Source of the DNA: Podarcis raffonei
Lineage: Eukaryota > Chordata > Lepidosauria > Squamata > Lacertidae
Assembly (NCBI RefSeq): GCF_027172205.1
Contig: NC_070614.1
Coordinates: forward strand, 34,896,001-34,960,000
Direction of reading: 5' to 3'
DNA length: 64,000 bases
Below are positions 46,781 through 57,620 of the stretch, piece by piece. Each line of letters opens with the position of its first letter. Position 1 is the first letter of the stretch. The notes beneath the pieces are model-generated. The model made no database searches and was not told the origin of the DNA. It saw only the letters and a program-made list of their open reading frames with translations. The translations under genes were made by a program, and so were the position numbers.

Positions 46781-49706
46781 GTAAGTGGTTCTTAAGGCCT
46801 GTTTACACATTAATAGTTTTATATGTTTAATCTTAGTTGATAATCTATTTACCCTGCCAATTTATAGCAGTATTTCCTTAAATTTCCTTAACTTATAAGA
46901 CAATTCTATGCAGATTTATTAAAAGGAAACCATTACACTGTATATAAATAGGTAGACTGTTCTATAGGTTGGGTTAAAAAAACACACCAACACTCCTGAG
47001 TTGCCAAGTTTGCTGCAGTTAAGTTGCCTAGTTCTTTTAGAACCAAAGCATTACAAGACTAAGCCATTTCCACAAAACCTGTAATTTATTCAAGATAAAA
47101 CCCAGAATAAATTTTCCCACCCCAGCATATTCTCAAGATAGTTTTGCAGAACATGAGCCCTTCTCAGAGAGCCATACATGACTGGGCCCTGTGTTCAATA
47201 TGGTGCATTACAACCAGACTTCCCCACCTTGTAGCCTACCTGAATCTGCAAATCCTGTATGGGAAAGGAGATCCCAAGAATTTCGCTCAGTGTCAGAGGC
47301 CCTTTCCCCCAACCTTCACCTCTTTGCTCTACTAAGATCTACCAGGGTGAAAAGCAGGGTCCTCCTCATTGTACCCCAATTCTGCAGAATTCTCTCAATT
47401 AAGAGACCTGCCAAAACTTCACATTACTGTATAACATTTTTTAAAAGAACAGCACTTAAAATGTTTTTTTTTAAAAATATATAATGCTTTGGTTAGAAAT
47501 ACAATGGTTGTTTTAACGGGCTTGGGATTGCAGCTTTGTCCCTTTGGGATTGGGAAGGAGGCAAAATACTTTTTAAAAACACACTTTCATTTTCCTTATG
47601 GTAGCCTATATGGGCAGGGATCTAAAGAGTTACTTTGCCTCGTGCAATGCATCTGTACTGACCTAGTTTTACATTTTAACACTTGCCGCGAGCACGCGAG
47701 CACACACACGAGATCCACCGGCATTACATTTGTCTCGCCCATTAAACTGGCATGCAGCCCGCTAATCACTTGCATGTTTCTAGCAAGGAGGCAATTATTA
47801 GATGTATTCAAATTATTCAACCATGCAACTAGCTGGCACCAACTAGTTTCATGGGCTATTGGATCCTAGCCTTGAAAACCTTTAAATGTTTATAATTCTG
47901 AAACTCAGTGATGTGTGCACTACAAAAAATAGAACTATAGCTAACCCACATGTAAAACTGAAATTAAATAATCATAATATTTGGTGGACTGGAAAGAAGA
48001 AGAAGAAGTTGATATATAGTTATAGAAACCCTCTACCCAGACAATTTTCTCGGTCTTCAAGGCCAATTGCTCATCTCTCTTAAATTTCATCAGAAATAGC
48101 AGAGACCTACTCCAGACTTGATGAGCCACACACTCCAGTCTCCACAACATTTCTTTCTTTAACTCTCTCAGGAAAACATAAGATTTTTGGTTAAGGGGTT
48201 AAATACTAAAAAAAGCAATGCCAAAAAATTCCCCCTCAGCTAGTTTCATTAAAATGCTCTACTTAGTTCCCTATTCAGTTTGTCACCACTAGTGAAAAAT
48301 GGTTGAGCTTTTTTCATAAAGCCACAGGAACAGGCAGTAAGTAACCACTAATACAATGTCCCCCAGTAAACTACTCTCTAGATTTAAACATGTGAGACAT
48401 AAATTCTAAGTAGTTCTAGCACAGCAGAACATAGGATCTGGAGCAGTGAGGGAAACTATCTGGCAATCTTTTAGTTGAGTTATGGAGTTTCAAGTAGGAT
48501 ACCTGGGTTATGCCCTCCGCTCATACGTTGGGTAAACCAGAACACATATATTTTTATTATCAATTCTCGGAGCCAGCGAAGTCAGAGGTGGCTGGGAGTC
48601 AGATTCTCTGTTCCAAACTTCCCCAGACTTATTTGCCATTATGATTATGAATAGGTCAGTCACCCTCAATGTGCCCAGCACTTTAAAGAGCAGTCCCTGC
48701 CCCAAGGAGGTTACAATCTAATATCTGACAAAGGGAAGGGTTGAGAGTGAACAAATGAAAAATATATATCCGGCTTATTTGTACGCACTTAGCTCTAAGA
48801 TATGGGGATTAAGGGACTGTGCCAAATGCTTCACAAATAATGTGGGTTTTGAGGAGTGATTTGATGGGGGGGGGGACTTCTCATAGTTGTGCTGGGAAGG
48901 GAGTTCCAAGCACAAGAGACAGCAAAGGAGAAGGGTAGAAATTGGATTATGGTAGCAAGAGTCCTCTGGGTGGTGGGATAAAAGAGGATGAACACAGAGG
49001 CATTCGCTCTGCCAATGATGTGTTTGCCTTTTACTTTGGGCTCAGAACATCCCCGTAGGAGAAAGAGGGCAGGCTGAGGGCATCAGCATGCCATCTATTG
49101 CCACATGAAGTGGGTTCTCATTTGCCCTTTCTTCAAAGGCAGCCAGCTCCAATGACCATCTGAAAATCCGAACCACGTGCACTCATTTTTGCTTCTTTCA
49201 GTTTTTATCTGTGCATATGCCTTAAATGAACTTTTACCTTTCTGCAGAGAAAGAGAGGCAGGCCCCTTTTCCAAAGACAATGAAAGGAGCCAGGCATGGA
49301 AGGAAGAGAAGGATAAAGGCAAGTAAGTATTTGCAGGTGTAAAGGAGCTTTAAAATATTTACTGCAAGATTTTGCGGAACATGCAAGATTTGAGTCTCCT
49401 TCAGTTTTGTTCGCCGCTTCCTAATGCAGAATAAAGCCTTATGTAGTCTGTGAGCCCTATGGGGAAGGAAGGACGTTTTTTAATTCTGTAAAAACTGCTG
49501 TCTCACCCCAAACCCACAAGGCAGGGTAAGTCGAACCTCCCCTCCTGCTAGTATCTCTCTGTTATTTCACAACCAGGGAGCTGCCAGCGGGCGGGCGCAG
49601 GGGAGATTAAAGGGGGTGGGCAGGGGTGGGGACCAGCTCACAAACAGCCAGCGACAGATGAAGAAGACGCCGAGAGCCAACCCATGACCAGCAGCTGCAC
49701 TTTATG
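46781..49706. other. Sequence upstream of the microRNA, no protein gene seen
   Basis: No coding exon could be supported. The stretch may belong to the microRNA's primary transcript. Otherwise only short, unassigned repeats are visible. Confidence 0.35.
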
Positions 49707-49795
49707 GACAGTGGACTCATCCATAAAGTAGAAAGCACTACTAAACGCTCGTGTCCAAGTGTAGTGTTTCCTACTTTATGGATGAGTGTACTGTG
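49707..49795 (+). ncRNA. MIR142: MIR142 microRNA precursor
   Basis: An 89-nt hairpin. The 5' arm at 49722-49742 matches mature miR-142-5p (starts CATAAAGTAGAAAGCAC) over all 21 nt. The 3' arm at 49760-49782 matches miR-142-3p (starts TGTAGTGTTTCCTACTTT) over all 23 nt. The 33-bp stem has 29 Watson-Crick pairs, two G-U pairs and two mismatches. The basal part GACAGTG...GTACTGTG is like the human precursor. The loop (AAACGCTCGTGTCCAAG) and the GACTCATC before the 5p arm differ from the human AACAGCACTGGAGGG and CAGTCACC as I recall them. miR-142 is a blood-cell microRNA in vertebrates, and both arms are used. The strand is set by arm order. The locus context (ELOB-SRRM2) is not that of human MIR142, so this may be a paralogue. 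Confidence 0.95.
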
Positions 49796-50431
49796 AGCAA
49801 CGGAGGCAACAAGGAGAAGCGGAGACTGGCACAAGACCAGGGAAAGGGGGGAGGGGAGGGGAAGGCGGAAATGCCACGTGGCCGTAGACAGGAGGGCATC
49901 ATGGTTGAACACACACACACAGAGCCAGACTGTCACTCAAATACAGATGCATCGCTTTCCCCAAAATATAGCACATGACACTCCCAACAATAATGCTTGT
50001 AACATGTGACTCATAACTGAATCTAAGTAGGAGGTGGGGTGGAGAACAAGACCTGGGGAGAAAGGCCCATTTATTGGCACCAACTTAGAATGCTCAGAAG
50101 TTATTCTGCCAATACCCTCTTTCCAACTTTGCTACAATCTGTGCATGATACCTTCTACCCTGCTTGCCACACACCCCTACCTGAATATTAGAAAGTGGAA
50201 GGGTTTGGGAATTTGCTGGGGGCAGAGTAGGGGGCGAGTAAAATATCACATGATGCTTGGTACATGTGTATGGAAGCTGGCCATACATATACAAACACCC
50301 CATGACCAACATACTCTTAAAGACCTTCATTGTTTGGGTAACTGTCTGAAGGTCACTAGCTGTGATTATGTACTTGAAAGGAGAGGAGACAGGTATTACA
50401 GGATGTACTGTATGACCACTTGCTTCACGAA

Positions 50432-50437
50432 AATAAA
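50432..50437 (+). terminator. Candidate poly(A) signal downstream of MIR142
   Basis: AATAAA, followed 30-80 bp later by G/T-rich sequence (GGGTGGGGGAAGCTGGTCTT). It is the first good signal on the + strand after the hairpin and could end the primary microRNA transcript. Supported by position only. Confidence 0.35.
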
Positions 50438-50953
50438 CTTTCAACACAGTTGCATCTTTGTACTTATTCACAAGGGTGGGGGAAGCTGGTCTTGGCCGGC
50501 GGGTGCGGTGGGGGGGTGGAGAGAAGAAACAGGAGCAGAATTTCACAAGTGTATCTCATTTTTGAATTTTCACTTAAGAATCAGCACTACAAACTTTGCC
50601 AACCTATACCGTAAAATTTTTGGCCTGGCTCCAGAGCAAGTCACTCCAATTCTGATGAAACCAGTGTGGAAAGTTACTCATGAGCTAATGACATCCTACT
50701 GGTTTCATTGGGAATGAAGTTCAATCAACTTACTCTGGATTCAAACCGCTACATGCAACCAATCCACTAATCCATGTACAGCTGAAAGCATCCTACTACT
50801 AAAGCAAATTCACAGCATCACTGCATGATACAGGCAAACGGGCACAAAAAATGAATCAGGCAACACAGAACCAAACTCTGGGGGTATTCTGCTCATCACT
50901 CCAATCTCATGCACTGAGATTCTTACTTTCCATTTAAAACCAGTAGTCTAAGG

Positions 50954-51295
50954 CAGGGGTTTCCAAACTGGTCAACAAGCTTCATTCCACATTGTGACAC
51001 TGGATTTGTGGTTTAGGATGGGAGACAACACATTCATCACATTAAATATTAGCAAAGGTTCTTAACTGTATTTTATTATTTCTCGTACTTCTTATTTTAC
51101 AACCTGAATTTTATGGAATTCAGATTGTAATACAATATATAAGAAATTAAAGCAACCGTAAAAATACCTTTAAAAATAAGCATCTGGCACAGTGCATTAC
51201 AGCTGCTATGGCAGGCAGAAAAATAATTAAGTAGTCTGCCACGATCCTAAGCAACTATCAAGTGGTCCACGGGGAAAAACACTTGGGAACCACCG
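50954..51295. mobile_element. hAT-Charlie-like MITE
   Basis: 342 bp from CAGGGGTTTCCAAACTGG to CACTTGGGAACCACCG, inverted ends typical of hAT-Charlie elements. The 8-bp flanks are GTCTAAGG (50946-50953) and GTCAAAGG (51296-51303), seven of eight matching, so the insertion is older than the one at 43357. No coding capacity. Confidence 0.8.
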
Positions 51296-51370
51296 GTCAA
51301 AGGCAAAATAATGGAACAACAGAGTAAAAACAAGGTGGCAGTTGCAAGTAAAGCATAGACAGGGAATCTG

Positions 51371-51500
51371 CAGCACTTCACATGTTTCTGAACTAAACTC
51401 CCATCAGCCCATCAGCCCAGAGCACTACCCATGCTAGCTAAGGTTGATGGGAGTTGGGAGTCTAATGATAACATCTGGTGGGTCACAGGTTTCCGAATTC
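51371..51500. repeat. Palindromic MITE copy
   Basis: Left arm AAACTCCCATCAGCCCATC and right arm GATGGGAGTTGGGAGTCTAA with AACATCTGGTGGGTCACAGG, from the same family as 10594-10700 and 59941-60073. Confidence 0.6.
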
Positions 51501-52094
51501 TGTAGCAAAAGGATCAGAAAATAGGAAGGGGTAGTATTTTACCAGAAGGGCTGAGAGGAATATTCTGTTCCACCATTTTGAATCCGTCTTAATATTGCAC
51601 TCAGCACTCACACTCACACTTTGGAGCTACTTAAAGTCTAGTATGCCCTGAAACCCAGGCCAGGAATTTCCTGCCCTCTGCTCCTGAAGGGACCCTCAAT
51701 TGGCCAGAGCTGGGTTGGGACAGCCACCCCACCCCCACCCATCCTTCTGGGGTTAATGAAGATCTGTCTGTCCCATGAGAAGGCAGAAGTGAAGACTAGG
51801 CCAGGAAACTTCTGCTGTCAAGCTTTGGAAGGGACCGTCATTTGGCTTCAGAAAACACTTGTAATGTCAGAGTTACAAACCATGACGGGTGTCTTGATTT
51901 GTTACCATGCCACTTATTATACACACACTTATTTGGTTGATAATATAGAATTCCATATGTGCATTCACTTCAGTCAGGAAACTGGTACAGGTTTATTTTC
52001 AGTCTCTTGCTATGCCCTTGAACTTCAACCATGTTCCAAGTCCTGCAATTCCAAGTTAAGAAGACTTCTCTGAACCCAGAAACAACTCCTTCAC

Positions 52095-53300
52095 AGTGGC
52101 AAATATCCCCTTTATAGAGGCAGTGGCAGCAGCCCAGCCTTGGGTCCATTCCAGTCTGGCTTCAGACCTGATCACTGCCTTGGTTGCCCTGGTTGATTGC
52201 ATCTGTCACAAGAGAGATATGGAGAGCAGTGTGACCTTGCTCATTCTCCTCAATCACCCAGCAGCTTTTGCTACTGTTGACCACAGTATCCTTCTAGAGA
52301 TGGGGGACACCATGCTTCAGGGGTTCCACTCCTAGTTTCAGGGCCACTTCCAGAAAGTGCTTACGAGAGGCCACTGTTCCAACACCATGCAAGTTGTATT
52401 GAGGTATCCTACAGCGTTCCATATAGTCCCCTCCATGCTACTTCACATCTGCATGAAAGCTTTGGGAGCTGTCGTCAGGTAATTTGGAGTGAAGTGCCAT
52501 AAATATGCAGATGATACCCAGCACTCACTCTCTCTCCCTGTGCGTGTTCCATCTGAATCAGGAGCAGTGCTTGAGGTACTGGACCTGCGCTTGGAGGCAG
52601 TGATGGGCTGGATGTGGACCGATAAACTAAAGCTGAATCCTGGAAAGACCAAGACGTTATGTGTCTCAAGTTCTCATGTTTGGGAGGTAGAGATGGCCTG
52701 GCCTAGATAGGGTTGCCCTCCCTTGGAAGGAGCAGGTCCACAGATTGGCAGTGTTCCTGAATTCAACCCTATCACTGGAGGCTCAACTGAGTTGGGGGGG
52801 CCTAGGAATGCTTTTTTCCAGCTAAAGCTGGTTCACCAGTTATGACCCCTTTCGACTAAAACTTGGGACACTGCACTCCATGCTCTGTTAACTGGCTGCC
52901 CTTGGAGACTACCCAAAAACTTCAAGTGGTACCAAATGCAGCAGCCAGATTACTGGCTGAGGTTCTATTTAGATCTCACATAACCCCATTTCAAAACAGC
53001 TACACTGGTTGCCAGTTCATTTCCAGGCCCAATTCAAGGTGTTCACAGTAGTGTTTTAAGTGCTAAATAACTGGCCCTTAATACCTGAATGGCTTGCTCC
53101 TTCCCTACAGGTGCTGTCAGAGGTTAGGATCAGCAAAGTGGGGACATACTGTTTGTTCTACCGCCATCAGTAGCTCAGGGTGGTGATTGCCCTGGAGACG
53201 GCATTCTCTGTGGCAGCCCCTGAATTGTGGAACTCCCTCCCCAGAGATGAGTCTGGTTACTTCATCATATAGCTTTTAGTGAATGCTGAAAGGACACCTC
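52095..53300 (+). mobile_element. L2-like LINE, decayed
   Basis: Reverse-transcriptase pieces are readable in more than one frame on the + strand: DLITALVALVDCICHKRDME and FATVDHSILLEMGDT at about 52160-52310, then YADDTQHSLSLPV and MWTDKLKLNPGKTKTL at about 52500-52660, then LQVVPNAAARLLAEVLFRSH at about 52920. Frameshifts separate them, so the copy is dead. It ends near a CA microsatellite (53319-53354). Confidence 0.75.
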
Positions 53301-53315
53301 TTCACCCTGGCACTA

Positions 53316-53357
<42 letters not shown>

Positions 53358-53432
53358 ATATATATGCATGTGCGCCATCTTATTTCTGCAATTGTAAGTT
53401 ATTTTAAACTATTCCTGCATTCATGCATTATA

Positions 53433-54329
53433 ATAAAATAATAATAATATATTATTTATACCCCGCCCATCTGGCTGCACTTCCCCAGCCACTCTGGGCG
53501 GCTTCCAAAAAAATATTAAAATACTGTAATACATCAAACATTAAAAGCTTCCCTAAACAGGGCTGCCTTCAGATGTCTTCTAAAAGTTTGGTAGTTATTT
53601 TTCTCTTTGACATCTGGTGGGAGGGTGTTCCACAGGGCAGGTGCCACTACTGAGAAGGCCCTTGCCTGGTTCCCTGTAACTTGGCTTCTCGCAGCGAGGG
53701 AACCGCCAGAAGGCCCTCAGCGCTGGACCTCAGTGTCCAGGCAGAACGATGGAGGTGGAGACGCTCCTTCAGGTATACTGGACCAAGGCCGTTTAGGGCT
53801 TTAAAGGTCAGCACCAACACTTTGAATTGTGCTCGGAAACGTACTGGGAGCCAATGAAGATCTTTCAGGACCGGTGTTATATCGTCTCGGCAGCCACGCC
53901 CTGTCACCAATCTAGCTGCCGCATTCTGAATTAATTGCAGTTTCCAAGTCATCTTCAAAGGTAGCCGCACGTAGAGTGCATTGCAGTAGTCCTAGCGGGA
54001 GATAACTAGAGCATGCACCACTCTGGTGAGACAGTCTGCGGGCAGGTAGGGTCTCAGCCTGCGTACCAGATGGAGCCGGTAGACAGCTGCCCTGGACACA
54101 GAATCGACCTGCACCTCCATGGACAGCTGTGAGTCCAAAATGACTCCCAGGCTGCACACCTGGTCCTTCAGGGGCACAGTTACCCCATTCAGGACCAGGG
54201 AATCCTCCACACCTGCCCGCCTCCTGTCCCCCAAAAACAGTACTTCTGTCTTGTCAGGATTCAACCTCAATCTGTTAGCCGCCATCCATCCTCCAACCGC
54301 CTCCAGATGGTTGGATTGCAGCGGACTTG
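53433..54329 (-). mobile_element. L2-like LINE 3' half, decayed
   Basis: On the - strand the RT C-terminus reads LEAVGGWMAANRLRLNPDKT, EVLFLGDRRRAGVEDSLVLN and VCSLGVILDSQLSMEVQVDS. In another frame come QNAAARLVTGRGCRDDITPV and QFKVLVLTFKALNGLGPVYL. The 3' end is GCCGCCCAGAGTGGCTGGGG with GGGCGGGGTATAAATAATAT and an ATT-rich tail at 53433-53460. One or two frameshifts break it. It is better preserved than the copy at 52095. Confidence 0.82.
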
Positions 54330-54382
54330 GCGAGATGACCTTTGGGGTCATTTCCAACCCTAGAATTATATGATTCTGCGTT
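54330..54382 (+). repeat. CR1 LINE 3' terminus
   Basis: GCGAGATGACCTTTGGGGTC followed by ATTTCCAACCCTAGAATTAT and ATGATTCTG. Only the last ~50 bp are present, abutting the L2-like element. Confidence 0.65.
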
Positions 54383-56530
54383 TTTAACATTGTGCTTTAA
54401 TTGAGGTAACCTGCCCTGGGACCTGAGTGTGAAAGGAGGAGGAGGAAGAAGTTGGCAAGACACACTACTTTCTGTTTCATTCTAAAGAGCACAGCTCGTT
54501 TTAAACTACACTGGCACGGCGGAGGAGAATGAAAGAGAAACTGAAGTGCACACAGCAGATGAGAAGGGGGGAGGCAACAGGAAGGAAACTTAACATTTTA
54601 GATTTGGGTTGGCAGAAGGATCTTCCCTCCCACCCCCACAAGTCATGAGCTGAGGCCACAGCTAGCCTGTGAGCTCAAGGGGGCTTAGGTCTTGTGTCTC
54701 CAAGGCAGATAATTTCAAAAGTTTCTTCTGGCATGGAAGGTATTTCAAGTGTTACATTTTCGTTTGTGATGCGGCATCACAAAGGCTCCCCTTTGTGGAG
54801 CAGGAGTGAAGAGCCCTTTGGAGATGACTTGGTTGAGAGCCACAAAAGATGATAAAGGAGGTTAGAAGGCACAAGGACAAAATAAACTGTGCTTGCTTAG
54901 TCTAAGAGGGGGAAATCAATGGGAAATAAAATGCTTTTCTTTATCTAGGAAGGAGAGAGGAGAGGCATTGATTGGCTAGCTGCAAGTTGGCAATTTGAGG
55001 CTTGTCACAAGTTGCCCCAGAAGCAGGATTACCATGAAAGAGCAAAACAAACAACCATGTTCAAAGTACAGGGAAGCAAATTTAGGAGAAGTGTTTAGCA
55101 ACAGCTCTCCCAAGACCAGTGAAGCTCAACAAAGCACAAGATCTCGAGAGGCAGGGCAGGGGAGAAAGGGAGCATCGTTTGGGGTATGTACCTTTTTAAA
55201 AAAAATTAAAAAGCACTTTGAAAAGAAGAATAAAGGGGAAGAGGGTGGTGGTTTTAAGCTTTTTTTTAGCAAAGTGGCCAGGACAAGAAGGTACACAATC
55301 TGAACAGCTGCACTGGCAAGAAATGCATTTTCCTTTGTAAAGCAAGACCAACACACTAGCCTGTGCAACAGCAGACTCTAGCGACTATTATTAGGCATTA
55401 CAGCAGTGCTATTTCCTCCACCTCCACCACCCCATCTCACCCTTCCAACACATTTACACAAAAAATCTTAACACGCTCTCTCTTTTCAGTCAAGGAATGG
55501 GTTTAAGGGAATTTAATTTGTGATGTAAGTGACTGAGAGCACCTGAACCATGTTGTGGCTGCAAGGAATGAAAACTCACTAGGCAAAAACAGTTCTGGCA
55601 ACCACTGGATCCAATACAACCAGTCAGGATACAAATATATGTGGATTCCTATTTCACTGTAATCAACATTATACGCCTATATCAAATTTTGCAACTGAAT
55701 CCACAGGAAAGAAAGCGAATCCTAATGTTTCCCATGTCTGCAACACTGGGGTACCTCTTGTTTCTTACACTCTTACTAAATTTTCAAGAGTGCCCTATTT
55801 TTGTCAGGCACGCTTGAGAGCTTGCTCCAAAATGAATTTGTATTCCATAATGAGAAGCAATGCCTTTACTACTTTCCCTTTAGAAATTTTGGGCTCTCAC
55901 TCTCTCCTCCCCATTATCAATCATACTTTCCTACTAAAGGGTCCGTCGAACAGAGCCTCATCAGAGTCCCCTTTGCAACCAACATGGCAGAGAACGTTCG
56001 CTGTGGTCCTGACACTCTTAAGTATTTTGCCCAGCAAAGCCAACTAAGAGTACATATTTACAGGCTATTACAAAGGAGTGTCTTCACTTGATTCTTGTAT
56101 TTTCTATTTGGTTGCCCAGCTTCGCCAGATTGAGCCAGAGTATTTCATTTTTAAAAAGAGGATATGTAGAATTACTTATTGTTACTCAATGTTACTCTTG
56201 CTATTTATAGCCACTATGACTGTAAGAAAAGGGCAAAGAATATCGTTTCTAATTAAATTTTAAAATCCACATTAGAAATATGCTGTTGGCTGTAACCATG
56301 TGGTAACTGAAGGCTTCAACTCTCAGAACCTGGAGGGTGGCTTTATAAAGTGGGAGGGCCAATGTACTAATTAAGCAATCAAATCTCTACATCTGAAAAA
56401 CTAACGCAGTTAAGACCCAGAACTGCAATGTCAAGACAAAGCAGAATAAAAAACCTCCACATGTAATAGAGGTCTTCTTTGACAACCCAACACCACAGAA
56501 GAGGCAGAGAAAATCTCAGGGATTCAACAA
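54383..56530. other. Gap between repeats and the SRRM2 3' end, no gene seen
   Basis: No exon or known repeat could be supported. The sequence becomes purine-rich on the + strand at 54880-55300. Confidence 0.4.
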
Positions 56531-56534
56531 CAAT

Positions 56535-57620
56535 TTCTGCATTTCGTAAGTTTTTTATTTGACAGAAAAAATCTCCTTGCTGTACATATCAAAAAAAATT
56601 AAATGCTTTTAAGAAATATGAAGAAACTTCTGTTCCCATCCCTCCCTGATTTAGGGTTTCTCGGCTTCTTTCCAGCAGAATTTCTCTCACCTTCCCTTGT
56701 AAAATGCCTGTCTGCCCCCTTTCCAGTCCCTATCCTGACCCCTCCTGACCTGGCTCAGCTGATCAATATGAAAGAGTCTGCTTTGAGGGAAGGATAAAAA
56801 GGAAAAAGAGCACCGCATATTAAAATCTGTTTGTTTTTTGGGGGGCGGAAATTGTCTAATGCTCAAATTGTGCCAATATCAGAAGTCAACCCCACTGTTG
56901 CAGGCTACAAGCAACACCTAATTTCTCCCAAAAAGTTTGCTTGCACTTCTCCTGGAGCAGTGGTTCACAGAAGGAAAGCTTCTGAATATTCAGCAGGAGC
57001 CCCCCACCCCGGCCCTGAAAACTAGGGGATCCCCAAAGCCAACCTGCCCTCCTTCCCCTTTTTTTCCTACAACCCTCCACCATTACAGAGAGGGGTGCCT
57101 GAGAAACGCTAAATCAACAGATTAGCTCACATATATCTCCCTACTCCCCACCCACCCACCCTTTTTGTGTTTTCTTTTATTTAAACCTTTTATGTCTAAA
57201 TCAACAAAAAGGAGACCCCTCTCTCAAAACACAGAAGTAAAGATTTTAGCTGTAAAACGCACAGAAAAAACGCTCACAAGAGAGAGAGAGAAAAAAAATC
57301 AAATGAACATCACCAACTGTTGGGAAGAGGAAGAAGAGGAGCGCAGAGACGGCGGATCCTGGTGGGTGCTGAGCAGAGATGTCCAGGGAGGGGAATGTAG
57401 CTGCCGACAAATGATGGGCAATAAAGACAGGGACAGTGAAGGAAAAACTAATGAGAATAAAAAGCCAATGGCAAATGAAGAGGGCCCCCCCACACAAACA
57501 CACTGGCTTCCAGTGGGCTTCAGGAGGCAGGGGGCTCCCACCTGGGACAGCACTGTGGGAGGCTGGGGTGGTGCAGTCTGTGGTTGCAAGGGCAAGGGCT
57601 TTCCAGATTCTCCAAGAGGC
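56535..57620 (-). terminator. SRRM2: SRRM2 3' UTR with two candidate poly(A) sites
   Basis: After the TAA at 57623-57621 the 3' UTR runs leftwards. A distal AATAAA lies at 56559-56554 with a TTGTTGTTGA element about 20 bp beyond. A proximal AATAAA lies at 57181-57176, followed within 30 bp by GGGTGGGTGGGTGGGG (57161-57146), a G-rich downstream element that could fold as a G-quadruplex. Lengths would be about 0.45 kb (proximal) or 1.1 kb (distal). Confidence 0.7.

Noticed and set aside
50034-50717. 227-codon open frame just downstream of the microRNA
   Set aside because: No recognisable domain, no splice sites placing it in a gene, and composition like its surroundings. Probably chance, though part may lie in the primary microRNA transcript.
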